Positions 54,240-63,405 of a stretch of 64,000 bases of DNA are shown here, one piece after another. Positions within the stretch are counted from its first letter, which is position 1, and each line of letters starts with the position of its first letter. This DNA is from CAVRUD01 sp963849635 (GTDB lineage: Bacteria; Chloroflexota; Chloroflexia; Thermomicrobiales; UBA6265): positions 744,001 through 808,000 of the forward strand of contig CAWKIA010000018.1 of the NCBI GenBank assembly GCA_963849635.1, given 5' to 3'. The notes under the pieces are model-generated. The model had not been told where the DNA came from. It was given only the letters and a program-made list of their open reading frames with translations, and ran no database searches. The position numbers were made by a program, and so were the translations under genes.

Positions 54240-55058
54240 GTGGGTGATTGGGAGACCCGATTGGCGTTCGGGGCGGTGGCGGCGATCCTGATCGCCGGAG
54301 TGGCCTTCCGGCGGCGGGCACTCTCAGCCGACGGCACGGTGGCTGCCTGGATCGTCGGCACAGTAGTGGTTGCGGCGGGTGGATGGTGGTGGGGACTGCT
54401 ACTGGTGGTCTTTTTCGCGTCGTCAACCCTGCTCGGGCGGGTTGGACCGCGCCGCGACGTCGGCGACCGCGGCATTCGCGGACGGCGGCGGGACGCGGTT
54501 CAGGTTGGTGCCAACGGCGGGCTGGCAGCGCTCCTGGCGGCCCTGGCTGTGGCGGGGAATCGCGAGATCCTGTTTATTGCCTATGCCGGAGCAGTTGCCG
54601 CGGCGACAGCCGACACCTGGGCGACCGAGATCGGTCGGCTTAGCAAGGTCGCGCCGCGCTCAGTGGTGAGCGGCCTGGAAGTTGAGCCAGGAGCATCTGG
54701 GGGCATCACGCCGATCGGGACACTGGGAGCGCTCGGAGGCGCCATCCTGATCGGGATTCTGACCGCGGTAGGCGTTTGGTTCGACTGGGCGCCGGCCGAT
54801 GTCCCTGCCCTGGCCACGATCGCCATCGTGGCGGGAGCGGGTTTTAGCGCCGCGCTCGTCGATAGTGTCCTGGGCGCGACCCTCCAGGCCGTCTATCGTT
54901 GTCCCCGGTGCAAGGTGGAAACCGAAGGCCCCATCCACCGCTGTGGCCGGGAGACGGTCCTGATGCGGGGCATGCCGGCGATGACGAACGACATCGTGAA
55001 CCTGATCGCAACTCTCGCCGGGGCGGCCATAGCGACCGCATCGGGATGGGCGGCATAG
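54240..55058 (+). CDS. DUF92-family membrane protein
   Basis: A 272-residue polytopic protein with about six helices. The DUF92 pattern is clear: RRALSADGTVAAWIVGTVVV, then GWWWGLLLVVFFASSTLLGR, RRRDAVQVGANGGLAALLAA, ADTWATEIGRLSKVAPRSVV and GASGGITPIGTLGALGGAIL. The C-terminal loop has VYRCPRCKVETEGPIHRCGR, a possible metal-binding patch, before the last helix. Relatives in plants (VTE6) are phytyl-phosphate kinases; the bacterial role is unsettled. GTG start with no strong ribosome site. It lies 190 bases after the tRNA-Lys, outside the island. Confidence 0.85.
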   Translation: MGDWETRLAFGAVAAILIAGVAFRRRALSADGTVAAWIVGTVVVAAGGWWWGLLLVVFFASSTLLGRVGPRRDVGDRGIRGRRRDAVQVGANGGLAALLAALAVAGNREILFIAYAGAVAAATADTWATEIGRLSKVAPRSVVSGLEVEPGASGGITPIGTLGALGGAILIGILTAVGVWFDWAPADVPALATIAIVAGAGFSAALVDSVLGATLQAVYRCPRCKVETEGPIHRCGRETVLMRGMPAMTNDIVNLIATLAGAAIATASGWAA

Positions 55059-55818
55059 GGCAGAGCTCGGCTGACCCAAGCTACCAGACTGGACCTTTTT
55101 CGACCCAATTCCCAGTACTTTCGTATATCGACTGCTTTTCGTAGGTTACGAGTCACATTGCCATCGCTGGACGACATGTTCGTGACGAAAACTTCGTGCA
55201 GAGTTCGCCATGCCGTAACCATGTCTTCACTTTCAATGGGATGTCACCGGAACGGTCATCCGCTACACTGGAAGCGTGAGCATTCGGCGCACAAATAGTG
55301 GTCAATGGCGGTTGACCGTCGAGATACCGCGATCGTTATGTCGCCCCGTGTCGAGTTGGCAGCCTAAAGCGTGCAGCGGCGCACCTTGCCCCTGATGAAA
55401 CGCTCATCCAACGACGGGTGAAATTCGTATAGATGGTTAGCCCACCCTCGGGCGAAACCGAACAACCCCGCTCATGCGTTCCACACGCAACAGCGCTCCG
55501 CTCTCCCGCCGGCCCCGGCCGCATGGAGACTTCATCATGACAACCGCCGACACACCACCGTCCTAAACCTCAAATCGGCCGGATTCCCACCGGTCGGGCA
55601 CTGCGCGTGCACTGTCATTCGATGGTTGGCCCGATAGGGTCCACACGTTCCGGTTCTTCATCGCCGATGGCCGGCCACCATCCACTCCGAACCGCGTGAC
55701 TGCTGATGGTCGCAGGTTCGCAGGTACTCATCCCGATCACTGCTCACGAACCACCGACCGCTTCACGCCCGAGGCCGTCAAGGCACATCCTCAACTTTCC
55801 CGGGAAAGGCGTAGATCC
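55059..55818. other. Long leader region before the PrkA operon
   Basis: 760 bases. An inverted repeat GGTCAA-TGGCGG-TTGACC lies at 55300-55317, a possible operator. Open frames crossing the region look random. The PrkA operon may start anywhere here; no confident promoter boxes. Confidence 0.4.
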
Positions 55819-57719
55819 ATGGCAATCGACCTTCGTCAGCGACTTGAAGCGCTCCGCGCGGAAGACCAGCGCCTCGCCTGGACCGGGACGTTCGCCGACT
55901 ACTTCGACCTGGTGCGGGAGAATCCGCGCCTCGGCCGTCTCGCCCACGCCCGCGTGTTCGACATGATCGCCGCGGCGGGCATCGAGACCAAAGAGAACGG
56001 CGAGCACGACTACACGTTCTTCGACGGTGAGATCTTCGGAATCGAACCGGCGCTCGATCAATTGGTCGAATACTTTCAGTCCGCCGCCCAACGCCTGGAG
56101 GTGCGCAAGCGAATCCTCCTCCTGATGGGCCCGGTCGGTGGCGGCAAATCGACCATCGTCAGCATGCTCAAACGCGGGCTGGAGCGCTACACCCGCACGG
56201 AAGACGGCGCGGTCTACGCGATCGCAAGCTGCCCGATGCACGAAGAACCCCTCCACCTCATTCCCCACGAACTACGGGACGAGATCGAGCGGGAGTACGG
56301 CATCTTCATCGAAGGGGAACTCTGCCCGAAGTGTCGCTGGGATCTTGAACATGTCTACGATGGCCGGGCCGAGGATGTGCCAATCGCACGGGTCGCCTTC
56401 TCCGAAAGGGGCGACGCGGGATCGGCACCTTTACCCCGTCGGATCCGAAATCGCAGGATATTTCCGAGTTGGTCGGCGGCATCGATCTGTCCACGATCGG
56501 CGAGGTGGGTACTGAGAGTGACCCCCGGGCCTACCGGTTCGACGGCGAACTGAACATCGCCAACCGGGGTCTGATGGAGTTCATCGAGATCCTCAAGGTC
56601 GATGAGCGCTTCCTCTACGTCCTCCTGACGCTATCGCAGGAGCAGAACATCAAGACCGGACGCTTCTCCCTGATCTACGCCGACGAAGTGGTCGTCTCCC
56701 ACACCAACGAGCATGAGTACCGCGCCTTCGCCGGCAACCGCAAGAGCGAAGCCCTCCAGGACCGGATCATCCTGGTCAAGGTCCCGTACAACCTCAAGGT
56801 CAGCGACGAGGTTCGCATTTACGAGAAGCTGCTCAAACAGAGCGCCCGCAAAGATATCCACCTGGCCCCGCACACCCTGGAAACCGCCGCCACCTTCGCC
56901 GTGCTCTCCCGCCTCGAGGAGAGCAAGAAGGCGAACATGACCCCATTGAAGAAGCTCAAGCTCTACGACGGGCAGTCGGTAGAAGGCTTCACCAACAAGG
57001 ACCTGCGTGAGCTCAAGGCCGAGTCGGACCGGGAGGGGATGGATGGTATCTCCCCGCGCTACGTGATCAACCGGATCTCGGCCGCGCTGGTGAAGGACGG
57101 CGTGACCTGCATCAACGCCCTGGACACATTGCGGGCGCTCCGAGACGGCCTGGGCCAGAACACCAGCATCGGCCAGGAGCGGCACGAGCACCTGCTCAAC
57201 CTGATTGGGGAGGCCCGGCGAGAGTACGACGAGGCGGCCAAGCGCGAAGTCCAGCGCGCCTTCGTCTACGCTTTCGAGGAATCGGCCAAGACAATGCTGG
57301 ACAACTACCTCGACAACGTCGAGGCCTACTGCAACCGGTCGAAACTCAAAGACCCGATCACCGACGAAGAGCTGGAGCCGGACGAGAAGCTGATGCGGGC
57401 CATCGAGGAGCAGATTGGGATCACGGAGCCGGGCAAACGCGGCTTCCGCGAGGAGATCCTGATCCGCATCTCCTCCCTGGCGCGGCGCGGGCAGTCCTTC
57501 TCCTACGACTCGCACGAACGCCTCAAGGAAGCCATCGAGAAGAAGCTCTTCGCCGATCTTCGCGACGTCGTCAAGATCACGACGAGCGCCAAGACCCCCG
57601 ACCCCGACCAACTCCGGCGCTCCAACGAAGTCATCAACCGCCTGGTCAGCGACCAGGGCTACTGCCCCGTCTGCGCCAACGAGTTGCTCCGCTACGTCGG
57701 CTCGCTGCTCAACAGATGA
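55819..57719 (+). CDS. prkA: PrkA-type serine protein kinase, one frameshift
   Basis: PrkA/YeaG, about 633 residues, an AAA-fold serine kinase or Lon-like regulator acting in stress and sporulation responses. MAIDLRQRLEAL begins after AAAGG. Walker A is LLLMGPVGGGKSTIVSMLKR; then YAIASCPMHEEPLHLIPHEL and FIEGELCPKCRWDLEH. The frame breaks near 56405 in a GGGG run: IARVAFSE and then RRGIGTFTPSDPKSQDISEL, VGGIDLSTIGEV. The kinase-like C-terminal half continues to GYCPVCANELLRYVGSLL. It is the first gene of a three-gene operon with the DUF444 and SpoVR genes, an arrangement widely conserved. Confidence 0.92.
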
Positions 57720-57734
57720 ACGGGGGGGACCCCC

Positions 57735-58925
57735 ATGGACCACGACCGCAAACGCTATCAGCCTCCAGTCGCCACCGGCGCCAGCCTGAACCACGCCGAT
57801 TGGTCGTTGCACCGAAAGGGCGCCCAGGATCAGGCGCGGCACCAGCGCAAAGTGCGCGATGCCCTCAAGCAGAATCTGGCCGATATCGTCAGCGAGCAGG
57901 CGATCATCACCACCGACGGCAAGAAGGTGGTGAAGGTTCCGATTCGCAGCCTGGAGGAGTACCGGTTCCGCTACGGCGATCGGGAGGACGGGGGCGTCGG
58001 GACGGGCGATGGCAAATCGAAGGTCGGCGATGTGCTCGGGCAGTCCGGCCAGAGGAGAAAGCCTGGGCGGGGACCAGAGGCGGGCTCGGACCCCGGGTTC
58101 GATTATTTCGAAGCGGAAGTCTCGATCGACGAGATCGCCAGCCTGGTCTTCGAGGATCTAGGGCTACCAAACCTGCAACCGAAAAAGGCGCAGGAGTTGG
58201 AAGAAGAGACGATCCGGTTCACCGATATCCGCAAGACCGGGCCGTTCGCCAACCTGGACAAGCGCCGCACCATCCGTGAGAACATCAAACGGAACGCCCT
58301 ACAGGGATCTCCAAAGTTCGGCGGTATCTCCAGCAACGACCTCCGCTTCAAGACATGGGAGCATTCGGTCCGGCGTGAGGCGAGCGCAGTGGTCCTGGCG
58401 ATGATGGACGTCTCCGGCTCGATGGGGACCTTCGAGAAGTACGTGTCCCGGGCCTTCTATTTTTGGATGACCCGCTTTCTCCGAACGAAATACGATCGGG
58501 TCGAGATCGTCTTCATCGCCCACCATACGGAAGCAAAGGAAGTCACCGAGGAGGAATTTTTCACCCGAGGTGAGAGCGGCGGCACGAAGGCGAGTTCCGC
58601 CTATCAGTGTGCGCTCGATCTCGTGGACGCGCGCTATCCGCCCCAAAACTGGAACATCTATCCATTCCACTTTTCCGATGGCGACAACTGGCCCTCGGAC
58701 AACGAGATCTGCCAGAAGCTTGTCGCTAAACTCGTCGATCACTCCAGCCAGGTCGGATACGGCGAGATCCGGCAGCGGCGCTACGCTGGGCAAAGCACGT
58801 TGATGCACGCCTTCGATGCCGTCGATGATCCGCGGTTCGTGCGGGTGACCATTACCGACAGATCCGATGTCTATCCGGCGCTGCGCACGTTCTTCGGTCC
58901 TGAAGCACGGGAGGCGCGAGCATGA
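57735..58925 (+). CDS. DUF444-family protein (YeaH/YhbH type)
   Basis: A 396-residue protein of the family that accompanies PrkA. The middle contains VPIRSLEEYRFRYGDRE and FDYFEAEVSIDEIASLVFED, then a von Willebrand-A-like metal-ion site VVLAMMDVSGSMGTFEKYV (DxSxS). EIVFIAHHTEAKEVTEEEFF and NIYPFHFSDGDNWPSDNEIC are family signatures. A charged, Gly-rich insert lies around residues 85-120. Starts 16 bases after prkA. Phenotypic role is probably in the PrkA-dependent stress response. Confidence 0.93.
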   Translation: MDHDRKRYQPPVATGASLNHADWSLHRKGAQDQARHQRKVRDALKQNLADIVSEQAIITTDGKKVVKVPIRSLEEYRFRYGDREDGGVGTGDGKSKVGDVLGQSGQRRKPGRGPEAGSDPGFDYFEAEVSIDEIASLVFEDLGLPNLQPKKAQELEEETIRFTDIRKTGPFANLDKRRTIRENIKRNALQGSPKFGGISSNDLRFKTWEHSVRREASAVVLAMMDVSGSMGTFEKYVSRAFYFWMTRFLRTKYDRVEIVFIAHHTEAKEVTEEEFFTRGESGGTKASSAYQCALDLVDARYPPQNWNIYPFHFSDGDNWPSDNEICQKLVAKLVDHSSQVGYGEIRQRRYAGQSTLMHAFDAVDDPRFVRVTITDRSDVYPALRTFFGPEAREARA

Positions 58926-60328
58926 CCGCTTCCCACCGCGCTGCGATCGATCAGGCGCTGGCAGATGCAACCGAGCGCATCTGGGAGCAAGCGACCGCGA
59001 TCGGGTTGAAGCCGTTCGCGACCCACTTCGAAATCGTGCCATCGACCATCATCTACGAAGTCGGGTCTTACCTGATGCCGGGCAGGTTCTCGCACTGGTC
59101 CCACGGCAAGATGTATCACGTCCAGAAAATGATGTACGACTATGGCTTGAGCAAGATTTACGAACTGGTCGTCAACACCGATCCCTGCTGGGCGTTCCTA
59201 TTGGACTCCAACTCGCTAGTCCAGAACAAACTCGTCATCGCCCACGTGCTTGGCCACAGTGATTTTTTCGCCAACAATGCCTACTTTGCGACGACGTCAC
59301 GACGGATGCTGGACACCGTGACGCTGAACGCGGATCGTCTACGTCGCTATGAGTACGAGCACGGTCAGGACGCGGTCGAATCGGTCCTCGACGCTTGTCT
59401 GGCGATTCAGATGCACGTCACCCCGTATACCGTCGACGTTCCGTCCGCCAGTAAGCCCGATAGCAGAGACCAGCAAGACCGCCAGGCCAAGACCCTGCCC
59501 GGACCGTACGACGATCTGTGGCAGTATGACGGGGCCCCTGAGGCGCCCTCTACGACAATTGGGGCTGATGCCGGTCCGGACCGCGGGGATCGAGACCTGC
59601 TCCGGTTCATAGCCTCACATGCGCCATCGCTCAAGGATTGGGAGCGAGACGCCGTCCAGATCGTCCGGGGTGAAAGCCTGTACTTTGTTCCTCAGATGCA
59701 GACCAAGATCGCGAACGAAGGTTGGGCGACCCTTTCGCACGCGACGATCTTGCGCCGTCTTGATCTCGAACCTAGTGAATACCTTGAGTTCGCCGACCTC
59801 CACGCCGGGGTGATTCAGCCATCACCCCGCCAGATCAATCCCTACCATGTCGGCTTTGGCATGCTCCGAGCGCTCAACAAGCGCTACGGCGGCAGCGATG
59901 TCGAGATTGCCGACGAGATGTACCACCTCAGGGAGACCCAATCCGACCTCTCCCTGGTCCGCAACTTTCTCGATGAGGAGATGGTCGAGTCGCTGGACCT
60001 CTACCTGTACGGTCCCGAGGCGGACAAGATCGTCGTTACCGAGAAGCGCTGGGAGCCGGTGCGGGATCGCCTGCTCCAAGACCTGACCGGATATGGCGTT
60101 CCTATCATCGTCGCCGAGGACGGCGACTTCGAAGGGCGGCGTGAACTGTATCTCCGGCATGAGTGGGCGGGAAGGCCGCTCGATCTGGCCTACGCCCGGA
60201 AGACGCTCGAGCATATCCACCGGTTGTGGGGCCGCAAGGTCTGGTTGGAAACGGCGAGCCAGGATGGCTCCTCGGAGATCCTGTCGTTCGAGCCGAAACA
60301 GGGACATTCGTCGGCCAAGAGTGCCTGA
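58922..60328 (+). CDS. spoVR: SpoVR-family protein (YcgB type)
   Basis: A 468-residue protein whose ATG overlaps the DUF444 stop (ATGA, 58922-58925), so translation is coupled. SpoVR is needed for spore cortex formation in Bacillus and its YcgB relatives act in stress in non-sporulating bacteria. Conserved stretches: GLKPFATHFEIVPSTIIYEV, GRFSHWSHGKMYHVQKMMYD, NKLVIAHVLGHSDFFANNAY, NEGWATLSHATIL, INPYHVGFGMLRALNKRYGG and MYHLRETQSDLSLVRNFLDE. The presence here says nothing about sporulation by itself. Confidence 0.94.
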   Translation: MTASHRAAIDQALADATERIWEQATAIGLKPFATHFEIVPSTIIYEVGSYLMPGRFSHWSHGKMYHVQKMMYDYGLSKIYELVVNTDPCWAFLLDSNSLVQNKLVIAHVLGHSDFFANNAYFATTSRRMLDTVTLNADRLRRYEYEHGQDAVESVLDACLAIQMHVTPYTVDVPSASKPDSRDQQDRQAKTLPGPYDDLWQYDGAPEAPSTTIGADAGPDRGDRDLLRFIASHAPSLKDWERDAVQIVRGESLYFVPQMQTKIANEGWATLSHATILRRLDLEPSEYLEFADLHAGVIQPSPRQINPYHVGFGMLRALNKRYGGSDVEIADEMYHLRETQSDLSLVRNFLDEEMVESLDLYLYGPEADKIVVTEKRWEPVRDRLLQDLTGYGVPIIVAEDGDFEGRRELYLRHEWAGRPLDLAYARKTLEHIHRLWGRKVWLETASQDGSSEILSFEPKQGHSSAKSA

Positions 60329-60530
60329 ATCGTCCAGTATTGAAGACATCGCCGCGTATTAGGCGCTGGTAGCGGACTTGGGCACAGCTCCCCACTTTGT
60401 CCAGCGCACGCAGGGTGTCATCTTGAGTCACCTGGGATGAAACCCCGTGTCATCACGAGGCCAAACCCACAGTTCAAGGTCAACTCAGTCCGGGAGTCCC
60501 TGGCGGTAACGATCCCCGCCGACTTGGCGT
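60329..60530. other. Intergenic region after spoVR
   Basis: About 200 bases leading into the MITE-like element. No gene; no obvious terminator hairpin apart from the repeat element itself, which may stop transcription. Confidence 0.4.
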
Positions 60531-60687
60531 CGCCCGGGGCTAAAGACCCCCGGGCTATCTCAGATAACCCGGCTGAAGCCGGCTGCCACCCGTCTCGAGA
60601 GCCGGAGAAATCAGAATACAGCCCCGGCGTGGCAGCCCCCTTCAGGGGGGTTATCTCGCTCAGCCCGGGGTCTTTAGCCCCCGGGCG
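60531..60687. repeat. MITE-like inverted-repeat element, copy 2 (best preserved)
   Basis: Two 59-base arms (60531-60589 and 60629-60687) are nearly complementary. The left begins CGCCCGGGGCTAAAGACC and ends GCCGGCTGCCAC; the right begins GTGGCAGCCCCCTTCAGG and ends TCTTTAGCCCCCGGGCG. Each arm has its own small hairpin (GGCTGAAGCC, or CCCCCTGAAGGGGG). The 39-base spacer has no coding. Relative of 38077-38231 and of the short copies at 26462 and 43742. Confidence 0.85.
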
Positions 60688-60743
60688 ATGCCAAGACCGC
60701 ATCGCCAATTGCAGCCGATGAAGAACGGCCCAGTGAAAAACGA

Positions 60744-60773
60744 ACCAGGCGGGAGGTGAAACTCCCGCCTGGT
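60744..60773. terminator. 12-bp hairpin downstream of the LPSTG surface-protein gene
   Basis: Arms ACCAGGCGGGAG and CTCCCGCCTGGT around GTGAAA, 28 bases past the stop of the minus-strand surface protein. On the minus strand it is followed by TCGTTTTTCAC, a T-rich tail, so it fits an intrinsic terminator well. Confidence 0.85.
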
Positions 60774-60800
60774 CACATTCTGTCGGCTGAGATGCTGGCC

Positions 60801-62824
60801 TTAGGACTGGCGCCCGGCGCGAACGGCAACCACCATCGCGAGGAGCGCCATGAGAACAGCTCCCATCAGGGCGGACCAGAAGGCGAAGTGCTGGCCACCC
60901 AGGACCACACTCGACGTACCGGTCGACGGGAGCTGAGTCACCGTCATGTTCCCGTCACTTGGGCCGGCGACCGGCAGCTTGATGCCACCGCCGCCACCGC
61001 CAGGATTGCCCGGGATCGGGTTGCCGCCCGGCACCTCACCGATCGGACCGCCGCCGGGATTGCTCGCCAGTTTCGTGCAGGCGAATACCTGAGTCTGGAT
61101 GAACTGGCCATTCGACACCTGGACACCACCGAGAGCGCCCTGGCTGCCGACGAAGACGGCGCAGGTTTCTGTGTTGCCGGCGCCGCGCAGCGAATAGGTC
61201 CCGCTGACGACGTCGAGGAAGGTCACATAGCCGCCGCCATCGGTGGTGCCTTCGGCGACGACCTCGCCTTCGGCGCTGATCAGGAGAACTTGGGCGCCTC
61301 CGACCGGATTGTTGCAGGCGCTCGCCCAGAACGACGCATCGTTCGGATCCTGAGATGCGCTCACCGGGGCCGAGCAGGCGTTGAACTGGGCAGTGATGTC
61401 TCCGGCAGTCTTCAGCCGCTCGACCATCACCCAGGTGGTCGCGCCGGCAGCGATCGTGAGGCTCGCCCCGGCATTGTCGCCGCCGGTGAGATCACTTGAA
61501 GGAGTAATTCCCGGTCGGAAGGGTGAAGGTCACCGCGCCGTCACCATCGACTCCGCTGAATGGCGTGCCGTCATTCAACTGGAAGGTGCCCGCTTCGGTC
61601 TTGCAACCGGCGCGCGGAGCGGGTTCGGCCGAAGAGACCGTAACTACAGTCGAGTCGGACGAGCCTGGGCAGGAGAAGCGCCGGATGCTGATGGTGCCTT
61701 CGGTGCTGGGATCAGCATGGATGAAGTTGATGGCGACGACGGTCGAAACCTCGTCGAGGACAACATCGATGACGAGCGATTGTCCAGACGCAACGTGTGT
61801 GACCGTGTACGAACCAACCGGGAGCTCCCCTCGCCAGTTACCGTTCGCATCCGTTCGCTTGATGCCTTCGACCGCTGCGGCGCCGAGCGTGTCGGCCGCG
61901 TTGATGGTGACCTGGAACTCAGCCCCCGCCACACCACGGCAGCCTTCCGCCGCGGCCTGGAGTGATGCGGGCTCAATGTACGTGAGTTCGGTCCGGGTCT
62001 CTCCGCTGGTCGGGCACTGGCCCTGGGAGAGCTGCACTCGGCCAACGGCCGGAGGCGAGGGAGGCGCAACATTCGACGCGATGTGGACGAGCGTGACCGC
62101 GGCGCCCGCCGCAACCGCGACAGTCGACGTGGCGCTGACCGCTTCGTAGCCAGCGGTGACCGAGGAGAGGTCTTCCGTGATTGTGAGGTTCTCACCGTCG
62201 AGTGCGCCGACCTGGGTAAGGCCGTTGCCACCGGTCGTGAATGTGCCGAGGGAGACAGCTCCGACGGTCGCCTCGAATTTCAGGCCGCCCGCCGCGGCGC
62301 AGCCACTTGGGATCGCACCTGGGACGACCGTAGCGGGAGCGACGGCACAATTCGCCGCCGCAACGGCGACGTTGATTGTGGCCGGGTCAGCGGCAGCTTC
62401 GATCGCTGCCTCGATTTCTTTATCGTCATCATCGTCTTCAGTCGCGGAAGGAGACGCACCTGGAGTGTTGCCAGTCGGCTCGGCCCCATCGTCACCAGGC
62501 GCCGCCGGAGAAGCCGGTTCGCCCGCTGGATCGTCGAGACGGAGCAGGAGACTCGGACGGCGGCGGCGACGCGGCCGGATCCTCGAACGGAGCCTCAAAT
62601 ACTGGCTCCTCGGACGGTGCCGGAGATGGCTCCGCCGCCGGTGCCGGAGATGGCTCCGCCGCCGGAGTTGATTCCTCCGCGGCCGGTGGAGCGGACTCGG
62701 CTGCCTCGTCGGCAGGGGCCGCGAAGTCGTCCTGCGCGTACCCGGCGACCGGCAATCCACCGATGGCCAAAAACAGCGCCGCAAGCATCGCGACGAGCTT
62801 GAGGCGGATGGCGAGTCGGGTCAT
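60801..62824 (-). CDS. Surface protein with SpaA-like domains and LPSTG sorting signal, two frameshifts
   Basis: About 670 residues. MTRLAIRLKLVAMLAALFLA is a signal peptide with cleavage near AGYAQ. An Ala/Pro/Glu-rich stalk follows (EESTPAAEPSPAPAAEPSPA). The frame changes near 62510. Several immunoglobulin- or SpaA-like domains come next: GLKFEATVGAVSLGTFTTGG, FQVTINAADTLGAAAVEGIK, GNWRGELPVGSYTVTHVASG, with paired Cys. A second frame change near 61495 joins VTFTLPTGNYSF to SDLTGGDNAGASLTIAAGAT. The end has a Pro/Gly-rich stretch, LPSTGTSS, a hydrophobic helix and RAGRQS, the classic sortase anchor. The ATG at 62824 follows GGGAGGGGGACC. No sortase gene is in the window. Confidence 0.82.
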
Positions 62825-63356
62825 GGTCCCCCTCCCCGGCTGGTCGTTGCGCTTCGTACGCGAGACCAGGATCCGGTCGTTGCTAATCTGCATCAGTACG
62901 TGAACGCCTGCACACCGTCGAACGTTTCGACGTTGCGTTCCCGCAGTCAGCCGGTGCGAACGTGCTCCGGCCAGAACCTCCTGAGCAGTAATTCAGTGCT
63001 TGTCGAAGCAACATTCACAGGGACCTTCCACACTGCGAATCAAATCTCCGCCAGTGGTTGGGCCCAATGCGTAGTTTCCTGCTGATCCTATCAGTTACTG
63101 CGCCTTCGATCAAGCAAAAACCGGCGTCATTCCGCGAGTTTCATCGATTCTCATGCGCAATCTATCGCATCCTGGAATATTTGCCGCAATTGGCGCTCTT
63201 GGAGCACCCGTTTGACAGGTCGAATCAGTCTCCAAGCGCAAAAACCACTCACGCGCCCGCTTCCGCGGAGATCAACTTTTCCGGCCTTGGTTCGATCAGC
63301 TTGATCCCGAACGACTGTATTTTGGCGATCCTCATGTCACGGAGTGCGAAAAAAAC
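62825..63356. other. Intergenic region between two surface-protein genes
   Basis: About 530 bases, AT-richer from 62990 to 63350. It should hold the promoter of the LPSTG gene near 62830-62900 (minus strand). No gene or RNA recognised. Confidence 0.45.
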
Positions 63357-63392
63357 GGGACCGGTGGCCACGTCAGGGTAGCCACCGGTCCC
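63357..63392. terminator. Intrinsic terminator of the Gly-rich gene
   Basis: Arms GGGACCGGTGGC (63357-63368) and GCCACCGGTCCC (63381-63392) with a 12-base loop. On the minus strand the hairpin is followed by a TTTTTT run (complement of the A-tract at 63350-63355), 14 bases past the stop at 63406. A textbook rho-independent terminator for the minus strand. Confidence 0.9.
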
Positions 63393-63405
63393 GCAGAGAA
63401 ATGCG

